From Candidatus Cloacimonadota bacterium (GTDB lineage: Bacteria; Cloacimonadota; Cloacimonadia; Cloacimonadales; WRIO01), in NCBI GenBank assembly GCA_020532185.1, contig JAJBBH010000071.1, forward strand, positions 1-57,934: 57,934 nt of DNA, written 5' to 3'. A model generated the notes under the pieces. The model did not search any database. It was not told the origin of the DNA and saw only the letters and a list, made by a program, of their open reading frames with translations. The position numbers and the translations under genes are program-made. The first letter of the stretch is position 1, and every line of letters starts with the position of its first letter. Below are positions 43,653-53,242 of the stretch, piece by piece.

Positions 43653-45426
43653 GAAATCTCGATTAGGTTATATTTTAACCAAAAAGAAGATAATTAGTGA
43701 AGATCAGCTTGCAAAAGCCCTTGAGCAACAAAAGTTAGAAGGGGCATCAGGGCGAAAGCTTGGGCAAATTCTTGTTGAGGATTTTGGTATTGACCACCAT
43801 CAGATATTCTCTACATTAGCAGAAATATATGCATTTCGTTCTGCAACAATTGAGCCATCAAAGTTGGAGCCAGCGAAAATTCAACATACAAAAGACTTGC
43901 TAAAGAGATTTAATGAAAGCCTAAAAAATGAGCTTGTCTATAAAAAAGTTTTACCTTTTCATGCAAATTTAGGACCAAGAGGTAATTTAATAGTCTTAGC
44001 AGCAGATGTCACAGAAAAAGTAGTTGAAAAAATTCCTTTAAATACCGAGTTCAAACGATACGAAGTTGTTTATTGCCCGCTAAAAACTTTGGATGAACTA
44101 ATACAGATGTTTGCACCCCAAAAAAATGAATTCTTGGATATCTTGCAAGAGGCAACAGAGTCTACAATCACAGATACATCTTGGCATGAAGAGAATATCA
44201 ATGAAGGCGAGCTTGATGAGGAGATTAATAAAAGCCTTCTTGTCAACCTCTTTGAGGGCTGCCTTTTAGAAGCAGTAAGAAAAGGTGGAGTCTCTGATGT
44301 TCACATTATTCCATATCAAAAAAATGCGGTAGATATTTATTTTAGAGTCGATGGTAAGCTTCAATTGTGGCATAGACAAGAACATACATCTCCAGAGGCA
44401 ATGGCAGCAGTTGTAAAAGACAGAACTAATGGTGTTGATAGATTTGAGCGTGATGGTGCTCAAGATGGTTTTGCTCAGAGAGTTGTAGATGGGCATTTAA
44501 TACGCTTTAGAGTCTCAATAATTCCAATAGTTTCTGCAGAATTTGAGCGTAGGTTTGAAAGTATTGTTATTCGTGTTATTGATGATCGTAATGTTATAGC
44601 TGATTTAAAGAAATTGGGATTTCAAGAAAAAGCAGAACATGATTTTCTCAAGGCAATTTCAGTATCTCAAGGCATGGTTTTGGTAACAGGTCCTACAGGC
44701 AGCGGTAAAAGTACGACCTTAATGGCAGCACTTTTTCACACTATGGATCCTTCCAAAAACGTTCTTACTTGTGAAGATCCAGTTGAATATGTAATACAAG
44801 GTGCACGTCAGATTAAAATTAGTCATAGATTAAGCTTTGATCAGGCTATACGTGCAATTCTTCGACATGACCCAGACATTGTATTAGTAGGAGAGATTCG
44901 AGATAAAATCACTGCTGATATAGGAGTAAAACTGGCAAATACTGGGCACTTAACACTATCTACCCTACACACTAATGATGCGGTGGCAGCAGTTTCCAGA
45001 TTATTTAAAATGGGAGTAGAGCCATTTTTGATAGCAAATGTAATAAATATCATTGTTGCTCAACGTTTGGTAAGAAAAATCTGTCCTGAATGCTGCATAC
45101 CTTTGCCAAAAGAAAAGTATAATAGTGCTTTAGACTTGGGTTTAACTATGGAAGATATTGAAAAAGGACTAATATTAGATCCTGGTCCTGGTTGCAAAAA
45201 GTGTAATAGAGGCTATAAAGGTAGAGTGAACATCTGCGAAGCTTTATATTTTTCACCTGCAATCAAAAAAGCTGTATTGGAATCTGGCAACGATATCGAC
45301 GAGTATAAAATTCGCGAGATTGCTGAAGGACAAGGAATGCTATCATTACGTGAATCAGGCTTGGATCGTATAAGAAATGGTCTGACAAGTCTGGAAGAGA
45401 TAATCTATGCTACGTCAGAGGATTAA
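43645..45426 (+). CDS. GspE/PilB-type assembly ATPase
   Basis: 593 residues. The N-terminal MshEN/GspE-N domain (LGYILTKKKIISEDQLAKALEQQ, about 8-150) precedes the ATPase with GPTGSGKSTT (about 351), the Asp box CEDPVEY, Walker B IVLVGEIRD and His box GHLTLSTLHTNDA. The zinc motif CPEC...CKKC is present (about 480-520). It powers pilus extension or type II secretion at the inner membrane. It heads the pilus-like operon. No GspF/PilC partner is in the window. Confidence 0.9.
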   Translation: MIEKSRLGYILTKKKIISEDQLAKALEQQKLEGASGRKLGQILVEDFGIDHHQIFSTLAEIYAFRSATIEPSKLEPAKIQHTKDLLKRFNESLKNELVYKKVLPFHANLGPRGNLIVLAADVTEKVVEKIPLNTEFKRYEVVYCPLKTLDELIQMFAPQKNEFLDILQEATESTITDTSWHEENINEGELDEEINKSLLVNLFEGCLLEAVRKGGVSDVHIIPYQKNAVDIYFRVDGKLQLWHRQEHTSPEAMAAVVKDRTNGVDRFERDGAQDGFAQRVVDGHLIRFRVSIIPIVSAEFERRFESIVIRVIDDRNVIADLKKLGFQEKAEHDFLKAISVSQGMVLVTGPTGSGKSTTLMAALFHTMDPSKNVLTCEDPVEYVIQGARQIKISHRLSFDQAIRAILRHDPDIVLVGEIRDKITADIGVKLANTGHLTLSTLHTNDAVAAVSRLFKMGVEPFLIANVINIIVAQRLVRKICPECCIPLPKEKYNSALDLGLTMEDIEKGLILDPGPGCKKCNRGYKGRVNICEALYFSPAIKKAVLESGNDIDEYKIREIAEGQGMLSLRESGLDRIRNGLTSLEEIIYATSED

Positions 45427-45429
45427 TCT

Positions 45430-45879
45430 ATGAATATGGGACAAATGCTTTTAGTGTTATTAGGTTTGGCATTATTTTCAACAATTCTAATGTCATATTA
45501 TAACACATTTACCAACCAGATAGATTGGATTGAGAAAAATCAAATCCAAAAACAAGCATTAAGAATAATTGACTTTGAATTTCAAAGAATCGAGTCGCGC
45601 GTTATTAGTGGTACTCGGATAGCAAGCATTATGCCAGAATATCAAAACTTCTTTACCCCAATTGATACTTTTTATATTCATAATTTGCCATATAGACTTT
45701 ATTTGCGTGCTCAACCATCGCACGCTACTGGCGACACTCTGTTTGTTCCCGACCCTCCTCAATATATGAAAATGCACGCAAGAGTGGTAACACAGCGTGG
45801 TTTAGGGGACTCTGTTCAAGTTGGTATGATTGACGTATCAGTAACAAAAATCTTTGGCGATGTGTTTTCAATGGACTAA
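45430..45879 (+). CDS. Single-TM pseudopilin-like protein 1
   Basis: 149 residues: a hydrophobic N-terminal helix (about 5-24; MNMGQMLLVLLGLALFSTIL), then an amphipathic helix and a soluble domain. The layout resembles a minor pilin, but the expected Glu at position +5 of a processed pilin is absent (a Val aligns). It starts three bases after gspE. The class is uncertain. Confidence 0.6.
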   Translation: MNMGQMLLVLLGLALFSTILMSYYNTFTNQIDWIEKNQIQKQALRIIDFEFQRIESRVISGTRIASIMPEYQNFFTPIDTFYIHNLPYRLYLRAQPSHATGDTLFVPDPPQYMKMHARVVTQRGLGDSVQVGMIDVSVTKIFGDVFSMD

Positions 45880-45957
45880 GCCATGATAACTCATTATTTA
45901 GGTAATTTCATTTGTAAGATTTTTTTCAATCAATGTATTTAGGATATAGGTAATAAT

Positions 45958-46503
45958 TTGGGTGCATTATTAGATTCTATCGGGGCTATGGTTGTCGGCT
46001 CATTAGTATTAATTACAATTTTGACATCTATTCTAAACTTTCAACAATTGAATTATAATATAATAACAGTTACAAACCTTACCGATATTAGCGAAAAGAT
46101 ATTTAAGGTTTTTGATCAATATTATATGGCTAACGTTGAGACTGTTGTTGGATCTGAACCCAGCCATTTTTCTTATCATGCAACACTCGAGGGGGGACGA
46201 AAGCAACTTGTAGAAATAATTATAAGTGATAATAAAACTGGAATAGGTTATCCTTTAATGGTCAAAACAACAGATATTTTGACTAATGAGGAAAAAATAG
46301 ATGCAGGGTCTTACATTTTAGCAGATTATAATGTTTTTACCTACTATAATCGAGATATGGTCGAGGTTGCATCACCTGATAGTGTAAATAATGTTATGAT
46401 GGAATTAACATTTTTGGATAAGGGTTGGAAGGGGGATGAGAACGATATGATATACTATTATATGACAATTTGGAAATCATTTAAAAAAACTTACTTAAAA
46501 TGA
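45958..46503 (+). CDS. Single-TM pseudopilin-like protein 2
   Basis: 181 residues with an N-terminal TM helix (about 9-28) and a soluble domain. The start is TTG at 45958, the only start codon after the in-frame TAG at 45940, with AGG seven bases upstream. It lacks a canonical prepilin cleavage site. It may pair with the preceding protein as a minor-pilin-like or scaffolding subunit. Confidence 0.55.
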   Translation: MGALLDSIGAMVVGSLVLITILTSILNFQQLNYNIITVTNLTDISEKIFKVFDQYYMANVETVVGSEPSHFSYHATLEGGRKQLVEIIISDNKTGIGYPLMVKTTDILTNEEKIDAGSYILADYNVFTYYNRDMVEVASPDSVNNVMMELTFLDKGWKGDENDMIYYYMTIWKSFKKTYLK

Positions 46504-46594
46504 TTGACAAATTTACAGCAAAAATAATCATAACATTTTATAATGATAAGTAATATTTTAAAATGACATTACAATATTAAAAGTGCAGGTATTT

Positions 46595-47449
46595 ATGAAG
46601 AAGAATATTCTTTGCGTCGATGACGAACAAGAAATCAGAGAGCTTATAACTGAGCTTTTGGAAACAAAAGGCTATCGTGTAGTCACAGCATCTGACGGCG
46701 AAGATGCCTTAGAAAAGATGAAACATGACTCTTTTGATTTATTTTTAATAGATATGTCTATGCCAAAAATGGATGGCATGGCTTTGCTAAAAGAAATAAA
46801 AAAGATACAACCCTTGGCTGTAGTTATTGTGTTAACTGGTTTTTCCAGTATCGAAGGAGCAGTTAATGCAATTCATGCAGGAGCATACCAGTATTTGTCT
46901 AAACCAGTAAAAGCAAAAGAGTTGTTTGAAATAGTAGATAAGGGTCTTGATTATTCAGAAGACTTATATGGTCCTTTGCAAAAAGCCTTTGATCCAGGTG
47001 CATCAAGCATTGATCCAGCTGAGCCAATAATGCTTCACGGTTTTTCCATTGAAGACAAGGCGGATTTCATGGCTCTTGGTCGTGTAAAACAATTCCAAGC
47101 AGGAGAAACAATACCTATAGGTGATTCCAGAGATGGCTCTATTGTCGTTATAGAATCAGGAGAGGCTTCTGTGTGGATGAGTAATACAACAATTGACTAT
47201 CTCAAGAAATTCGATACTTGGGGGGAGGAAAGTATAATTTTAACAGGATCTATACCTGTTAATTTACGAGCTGAAGGAGTAGTGGTAATTAGGTTTTTTG
47301 AGAGGAAAAAGATTTTGGACTATTTTAGTTACAAAGGCGAAAAGCTATTAAAACGCTTTATAATAAATATCTCTTCAGGAGTTTTTATCAAGTGGAGGAA
47401 GTCTATTCAAAGAATTGTCATGCTAAAGCTTGTCACAAGTAATGACTAA
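46595..47449 (+). CDS. Response regulator fused to a cNMP-binding fold
   Basis: About 284 residues. The receiver domain (about 1-120) has the acidic pair DDEQ, phospho-acceptor in LIDMSMPKMDG (about residue 53), the TGF turn and SKP lysine. Residues about 150-284 have a beta-roll with WGEESIILTGSIPVNLRA, a degenerate cNMP phosphate cassette. There is no HTH, so output is protein-level. Start ATG 46595 is preferred over GTG 46583 because an AGG lies between them. It is embedded in the pilus-like locus and may control the motor ATPases. Confidence 0.82.
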   Translation: MKKNILCVDDEQEIRELITELLETKGYRVVTASDGEDALEKMKHDSFDLFLIDMSMPKMDGMALLKEIKKIQPLAVVIVLTGFSSIEGAVNAIHAGAYQYLSKPVKAKELFEIVDKGLDYSEDLYGPLQKAFDPGASSIDPAEPIMLHGFSIEDKADFMALGRVKQFQAGETIPIGDSRDGSIVVIESGEASVWMSNTTIDYLKKFDTWGEESIILTGSIPVNLRAEGVVVIRFFERKKILDYFSYKGEKLLKRFIINISSGVFIKWRKSIQRIVMLKLVTSND

Positions 47450-47488
47450 ACTAAAACACAGTTGTTTTAACAAGAGGAAGTGAGTTTT

Positions 47489-47533
47489 ATGAAAGGAGTA
47501 TTTCTCATATTTTATTATAGGTATTATTGTTAA
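47489..47533 (+). CDS. Possible 14-residue mini-ORF
   Basis: ATG at 47489, TAA at 47531, hydrophobic and Tyr-rich. GAGGAAG is about 9 bases upstream. It lies 40 bp before the PilT-like gene and does not overlap it. It could be chance. Confidence 0.2.
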   Translation: MKGVFLIFYYRYYC

Positions 47534-47573
47534 AAAAAATAAGATCTATAGATAATATGATAATTGTGAAGCT

Positions 47574-48785
47574 ATGGGATTAAGTTATTCATCTGAAATA
47601 AGTATATCAATACCTGACTATATATCAGGAACAAATCGTTTTCAAGCGATAAATAAGCTACTAACAGTCAACCAACATTGGAAAAAAGAGGCTTGGGCAA
47701 AGCTTAAAGAATTATTTATTATTATGCGAGAAATAAATGCATCAGATATGGAAATTGGAGGACCTGGTGCAAAAAACAACATATGGTTTAGAGTATTTGG
47801 AGAGAAAAAACCACATTCTGCTCATGGAACATATAGTGAAGATGACATTAGCTGTATTGTATTAAGTGTATTAACTGATGAGCAAAAAGTAGAATTATTT
47901 AAAAACAAAAATATTGACTTTTCTATTGGAATTCCCTTGATGCCAGGTGAAAAACCAAGTAGATTTAGATCAGATGTTTATTATGAAACTGGGTCGTTGG
48001 CAGGAAGCTTTAGACGAATCAACCAAAAACTGTTTCCTATTGAAAATCTTGAACTACCCGAACCAATATTAAAAAGAGTTAATCTTGAATATGAACAAAG
48101 TGGTTTGATACTTGTAACTGGTATCACAGGATCTGGTAAAAGCTCTACTCTTGATACAATTATCGATCTAAACAATCACTCAAATAGTGGACACATTATT
48201 ATTATTGGTGCTCCAATTGAATTTATTCATGAATCTGATAAATGCATTGTGCGTCATCGCGAACTTGGCGACGATGTATTATCTTTTAGAGATGGTGCCA
48301 GAGAAGCCTTAAGACAAGATCCAGACATTCTTGTTGTCGGTGAGATGCGTGATGCAAGTACTATGGCTATGGTACTGGAAATCACAGATAGCGGACATAA
48401 AGTATTTTCAACTTTGCACACCAGCTCAGCTGTTGAAAGTATTCATCGTATAGTAGGAGAATTTTCATCAGAAGAACAAGAACGTGTCAGAATGAGACTT
48501 GCAGACACATTGTCTGTTATTATTTCTCAAAAACTTGTACCAGATGTGGATGGACGATTAGTTTTGGCAAAAGAGATCCTATCTGTAACATCATCTGTAG
48601 TCGCAGCTATTCGTAATAATAATGTCGCAGAAATTTATCAGATGATCTCTGAAGGCAAAAAATATGGTATGTTTACAATCGAACAAGACCTTTTTAACTT
48701 ATGCAGAATTGGCAAAATAACTCGAGAAACTGCATTTAATTTCGCAAACAATAAAAAGAGAATGATGCAGCTATTTCAGGCTTAG
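47574..48785 (+). CDS. PilT-like ATPase with altered Asp box
   Basis: 403 residues. Walker A GITGSGKSS (about 185), Walker B ILVVGEMRD, His box GHKVFSTLHTSSA and the PilT-type AIRNNNVAEIYQMI helix identify PilT rather than PilB. The Asp box, normally TIEDPIE, reads IIGAPIE, so the acidic pair Glu-Asp is Gly-Ala. An N-terminal stretch of about 50 residues precedes the usual PilT start. Retraction activity may be altered. Confidence 0.88.
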   Translation: MGLSYSSEISISIPDYISGTNRFQAINKLLTVNQHWKKEAWAKLKELFIIMREINASDMEIGGPGAKNNIWFRVFGEKKPHSAHGTYSEDDISCIVLSVLTDEQKVELFKNKNIDFSIGIPLMPGEKPSRFRSDVYYETGSLAGSFRRINQKLFPIENLELPEPILKRVNLEYEQSGLILVTGITGSGKSSTLDTIIDLNNHSNSGHIIIIGAPIEFIHESDKCIVRHRELGDDVLSFRDGAREALRQDPDILVVGEMRDASTMAMVLEITDSGHKVFSTLHTSSAVESIHRIVGEFSSEEQERVRMRLADTLSVIISQKLVPDVDGRLVLAKEILSVTSSVVAAIRNNNVAEIYQMISEGKKYGMFTIEQDLFNLCRIGKITRETAFNFANNKKRMMQLFQA

Positions 48786-48791
48786 AGTATT

Positions 48792-51170
48792 ATGAAAAAT
48801 AAAAACAAAACAATTATCGGTATTTTTTTAGATGGTTTAACGCTTAGAGTTGCCCAATGTGAGCAGCAGTTCGAATCTATTTATGTAAAAAAGCTGGAAG
48901 AATTTATACTAAAAGAACCCCTAACTGAGGAAAAATCAGCCGAACTTGATATTAATAGTATTCCTGGCATAGATGGAGAAGCTCCTGCCCTTAGCTTTTC
49001 AGAGCCTAAGGAGGCAGAACCACTATTTGACGACATGGATGACTTCATGGGTATTGGTGATGATACAGACTTTTTGAATTTGACAAACAATAAAGAAATT
49101 CCAACTACAGAAGTTAAAGCTTCAAATGAAGATTTAAATCTACAACCAACAGAAGAGGTTTTGCCACAATACAATCTAAGCTCGTCGGGCTATTATGAAA
49201 TATCAAGGTTTTTAAATCAATTCCCCTTAGCAAGCACGCTGGTATCTTTTATCACAGCTGAAGATAAGCTTTTTTGGAATTATATCCCCTATTCAGCAAA
49301 AAAGATAAAAAAAGGTAAAGTGAAAAAACAGAGCTTGTCAAGAGAACAAAAAAAGGATCAATCTGTTCAATTTGATATGTTTTACAACAAAAATAAAAGT
49401 GCTTATTCTCTTGTTTATGAAGGACAACACGATGTAATTAATATCTTTGAAAATGTTCAAGAAATCCTTAATATAAAAAACATTAATTATTGCCATACAG
49501 AGCCACTCGAAAGCACCCTGGTCAATGCGGTTCTTACTCAATATAAGTTCAAAAGTGGAGACTATGTTTTAGTATTGTATTTAAGCCAAGAGAATAAAAT
49601 TGCAATTATCCTACAAGACGACAACTATATAAAATCATTTCCATTAATAATTCAAGCCAATGATACTGACATAATTAGAGAGGCGATAATATCCAAAATA
49701 ATGCTTGAGCAAGATGTTTCTCAGTTAAACATAACTCAAAACATACTGATATGTGGAGATTTTTCCTGCCAAGAAGATATTGCTTTTTTTCAAGATAACT
49801 TCCAGTCCAGTTATATATCAGCATTTTCCTTTACCAAAGAATATACAATCCAAAATGAGCTCCCGTTAGAATTTCATCCCGATATAAATAAATTAATAAT
49901 ACCAAAATTCGTGCCATCAATTATGTTAGCATATCGTGCTTTAAATAATAAAAGCAAAAGGCTACATATGATAAACATGCTGCCTCAGCTAATTATTGAC
50001 AAACAAAAATACTTCAAACTAAACTGGCATGGCATTTTAATTATGATTCTTGTCTTTATAACAACTATGTGGACAACCTATGACATTTTGAGTAAAAAGA
50101 TTGAGCTTGCAACTGTACAAACTGAGAATCACTCGTATAATGTTAAAATAAATGAAAAACGAGCGTTTGAGAAAATTTTACATGAATATACTGCGCAAGT
50201 TGATTATTTTGAGAATAATAGAAAACAGATAACAAATATAATTGGCAAGAAAAACCAATGGGCTCATATATTTAATAAATTCTCTAATTTCGCTTCACAG
50301 CACTCGTATTTTTGGATAGATAGCATTGATGGAGGTGAGCAAAAAATTTATGTTAAAGGCATTTCTTATAATAAGAAGCACGTAACTGATTTTTCAAATC
50401 TACTGCCTCAAGGAAATATTCAAAGAATAAATATCAGTAAAATACAAGATGAACCTGTTTGGACTTTTGAGATTAGTTTTGATTATCCTGATCCATCTTT
50501 ATATAATCCTCTTTTCCAGGAGATCAAAGTTGAAGTTGATCCAATAGTTGAAGATGTAAAAACTGAAACAAAAGAAGTAAAAAAAGATATTCGAAAGCCT
50601 AAAGAACAACCTAAAACCAAAACGATTAAAACAATTGCAAAAGAAGATTCGATAAGCTTGAAGCAAAAACAAGGTTCTGAATTATATGTAAAGGCAAGGA
50701 TTAACGTTCAAGAGGCTAATTACAATGAGGCTATAGAAATGTTTGCTGAGTTTTTGTCAAATTATCCAGAGCATAGGCTCGTACCGATGGCTATTTTTTT
50801 AACAGCTGAATCCTATCTCTTATCAGAACACTATGAACAAGCTATACCCTATTATAATATTGTTTTAGACTTGAAAAAAGTAAAACAACTTGAATCACTT
50901 TTTCAGCTGGGTCTATGTTATGAAAACCTTGATGAATATGATAAAGCTATAAATTCATTTAATGAATTACTAAGACGATATCCAAAGTCACTATTGTCAA
51001 AAAATGCTGAAAAAAAGATAATGGCTTTAGAAGAAACAATAAAAAAACAGGAGCTGAATGAACAGCAAAATACTAAGATGCAAGCAGATGATAAACAACA
51101 AATCATTGACAACATAGAAGAGAGCAATAAAGAAACAGAACTGGTGGATGGTGAGCAAAATGAGGAATGA
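48792..51170 (+). CDS. PilM-PilN-TPR fusion protein
   Basis: 792 residues in one chain. About 1-400 resemble a diverged PilM actin-like fold (KTIIGIFLDGLTLRVAQ; YVLVLYLSQENKIAIILQ) with an acidic, low-complexity insert at about 50-115. A TM helix (about 413-432) and the following region (about 433-575) match PilN. A Lys/Glu linker is followed by TPR/YbgF-type repeats (about 627-750; NYNEAIEMFAEFLSNYPEH) and an acidic tail. PilM and PilN are normally separate proteins that join the ATPase to the alignment complex. The end overlaps the next gene by 23 bp. Confidence 0.75.
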   Translation: MKNKNKTIIGIFLDGLTLRVAQCEQQFESIYVKKLEEFILKEPLTEEKSAELDINSIPGIDGEAPALSFSEPKEAEPLFDDMDDFMGIGDDTDFLNLTNNKEIPTTEVKASNEDLNLQPTEEVLPQYNLSSSGYYEISRFLNQFPLASTLVSFITAEDKLFWNYIPYSAKKIKKGKVKKQSLSREQKKDQSVQFDMFYNKNKSAYSLVYEGQHDVINIFENVQEILNIKNINYCHTEPLESTLVNAVLTQYKFKSGDYVLVLYLSQENKIAIILQDDNYIKSFPLIIQANDTDIIREAIISKIMLEQDVSQLNITQNILICGDFSCQEDIAFFQDNFQSSYISAFSFTKEYTIQNELPLEFHPDINKLIIPKFVPSIMLAYRALNNKSKRLHMINMLPQLIIDKQKYFKLNWHGILIMILVFITTMWTTYDILSKKIELATVQTENHSYNVKINEKRAFEKILHEYTAQVDYFENNRKQITNIIGKKNQWAHIFNKFSNFASQHSYFWIDSIDGGEQKIYVKGISYNKKHVTDFSNLLPQGNIQRINISKIQDEPVWTFEISFDYPDPSLYNPLFQEIKVEVDPIVEDVKTETKEVKKDIRKPKEQPKTKTIKTIAKEDSISLKQKQGSELYVKARINVQEANYNEAIEMFAEFLSNYPEHRLVPMAIFLTAESYLLSEHYEQAIPYYNIVLDLKKVKQLESLFQLGLCYENLDEYDKAINSFNELLRRYPKSLLSKNAEKKIMALEETIKKQELNEQQNTKMQADDKQQIIDNIEESNKETELVDGEQNEE

Positions 51171-52035
51171 AGTTAGAAATAGCATAATTTTAGCAAGCCT
51201 TTTGATAATAATCTTTATTATGAGAATTGTTTTGTCGGCAGGAACCGCAAAGCAAATTAAAGCAGAAAATGATCTGTTGGCAAAGAATAAAGCAGAGCTT
51301 GCTTCTCTACAATATATAATCATTGACACTATGCAAATCTATCATATAAAACAAAATATTTCCAAGTTGGACAGTTGGCAAGAACAAAATGGCAAGAGCT
51401 TTGTAGCAAGAGATAATTCACGTAAAACATGGTCTTACTTAAATACAATAATTCAAAACTATGCACCCATTCTTGACATAAACTTTACGAACAATGGCGA
51501 TGATAGTGACGAAAATAGTAATCATGATTACCATATAACGGGAACGACCGATATGCAATCATTATACAGTTTTATCAACCATATAGAGAATCAAAAACCT
51601 TTTTATATTATAAATGAGCCTCGTATCAACAGAAGCATCCAATTTGAAGAGGATGGAACAAGAGTTAGTAAAGTTAGTTTTGATATTCGTTTACAGTCAA
51701 TTGTAAGCTCTGCTGGGCTTGATATTAATAATAATAAGTTTAAAAAAATAGCTTCTCATAAAATAAGCAATTTCTTTAATCCAAAAATATATTCACCATA
51801 CGACGATCCAAAAGAGATTAATAGGTTGGATTCTGAAAAGCTTGTATTACTCAGTCTTACACCACAAAAAGCTTTTGTCAAAACTGATGATGGACAGATA
51901 ATTGAAATGAAGGAAGGGCACAGAGTGGCTTTTGGCTATCTGAAATCAATAAATTGGAATAATCAGACAATAACATTTTCATTAAACAAAATTGGAATTT
52001 ATAAAGATTTTATTTTAGAACTCAATAAGGAGTAA
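51148..52035 (+). CDS. PilO-PilP-like fusion protein
   Basis: 295 residues: an N-terminal TM helix (about 13-32), a coiled coil, then a PilO-like ferredoxin-fold region (about 110-195; ITGTTDMQSLYSFINHIENQKPFYIINEPRI). A C-terminal part (about 230-295; VLLSLTPQKAFVKTDDGQIIEMKEGHRV) resembles PilP/GspC homology-region domains that dock on the secretin. ATG 51148 or 51160 may be the start, both inside the preceding gene. It ends two bases before the secretin gene. Confidence 0.65.
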   Translation: MVSKMRNEVRNSIILASLLIIIFIMRIVLSAGTAKQIKAENDLLAKNKAELASLQYIIIDTMQIYHIKQNISKLDSWQEQNGKSFVARDNSRKTWSYLNTIIQNYAPILDINFTNNGDDSDENSNHDYHITGTTDMQSLYSFINHIENQKPFYIINEPRINRSIQFEEDGTRVSKVSFDIRLQSIVSSAGLDINNNKFKKIASHKISNFFNPKIYSPYDDPKEINRLDSEKLVLLSLTPQKAFVKTDDGQIIEMKEGHRVAFGYLKSINWNNQTITFSLNKIGIYKDFILELNKE

Positions 52036-52037
52036 AT

Positions 52038-53216
52038 ATGAAAAAATCTATAGCATTATTAGTTGTTTTCTATTTTATATTATTAAGCCTATACGGACAA
52101 AAACAAACAGATTTAAATAGTTATATAACAATACAAAGAGGCACAAATTTTAATACTGCACTTAAGATAATTGAAACTTTATCCTATCAGTATGAGTCAA
52201 AGAAAATCGTAAATTCCAGTTCTTTTACTGGGGCAACATTGATACCTATCAATCAGTTACATTGGAAAGAGGCACTGGAATTATTATGCCAAACACAAAA
52301 GCTAAAATTAAACGAAAAAGGCGGAGTTTTTTATATATTAGATCAATCTGTGGATGAAAAACCAGTTGAGACAAACCTAAGGCCTTCAGAGAAACAAGTC
52401 AAAATAACAGCGATTTTCTTTAGGGCAGATAAAGACTTTTTTAATTCTGTAGGTGTTAATTGGCAAACCTTGTTCAACGGCAAAGTGCTGGCAAATATTG
52501 ATTTTAAAGGCGGCAACAATGTAGCAAGTGATTTGATTAGTGCTTCTGGGTCCTACCAAATATCTCAAAATGATTATGTAATCGATTTAGCCTCCATGCT
52601 TAGATTTGTTGAATCAAATCAAAAAGGCTCAGTTATTGCACATCCAAACATATCAGTTTTATCTGGTAAAGAGGGCAAAATACAAGTTGGGCAAGATTTC
52701 TCTATTAAAAAGTCTGACGAAGCAGGAAATATAACAGATGAGTTTTTCTCTACAGGTGTTATTTTAAAAGTCAAACCAACAATTATCCAAAATGATAGTA
52801 TAAATATCATACATTTAGCTGCATCTGTTGAAAAAAGTAGTGCTACTCCTGGTGCTATAAGTACAATTATCAATAAAAATGAGGCAAATACTGAAGTATA
52901 TTTGTTTGATGGTGAAGAGACAGTCATAGGTGGTCTTTATGATGTTGAATATACTCAACAGCGTGGGGGAATTCCATTTCTTAAAGACCTGCCATGGTGG
53001 GTATTTGGCATAAAGTATTTAACAGGCTATAATATCTATGAACAACATAATCGTGAAATGATAGTTATTATTAAAGCAGAATTATATGAATCAATTGAAC
53101 AGAGAATGCGAAACAAAATTGAACTGCAAGAAAAGATTGAAAAATTCCGCGATCGCCCAGATGATAAAATATTTGATGATAAAACCTTCAAAATTAAAGA
53201 AAAGAAAAAGAACTAA
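52038..53216 (+). CDS. Short secretin (PilQ/GspD-like)
   Basis: 392 residues with a signal peptide. A short N-terminal STN/N-domain-like region (about 25-110) precedes the secretin core: VIAHPNISVLSGKEGKIQVGQDF, GVILKVKPTI and GGIPFLKDLPWWVFGIKYL, the conserved C-terminal signature. It forms the outer-membrane gate. It has far fewer N domains than PilQ or GspD (usually 600-700 residues). It follows the PilO-PilP-like gene by two bases, as pilQ does pilP. Confidence 0.88.
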   Translation: MKKSIALLVVFYFILLSLYGQKQTDLNSYITIQRGTNFNTALKIIETLSYQYESKKIVNSSSFTGATLIPINQLHWKEALELLCQTQKLKLNEKGGVFYILDQSVDEKPVETNLRPSEKQVKITAIFFRADKDFFNSVGVNWQTLFNGKVLANIDFKGGNNVASDLISASGSYQISQNDYVIDLASMLRFVESNQKGSVIAHPNISVLSGKEGKIQVGQDFSIKKSDEAGNITDEFFSTGVILKVKPTIIQNDSINIIHLAASVEKSSATPGAISTIINKNEANTEVYLFDGEETVIGGLYDVEYTQQRGGIPFLKDLPWWVFGIKYLTGYNIYEQHNREMIVIIKAELYESIEQRMRNKIELQEKIEKFRDRPDDKIFDDKTFKIKEKKKN

Positions 53217-53242
53217 ACCTTTGCCGTGAACTTGGAGATAAT

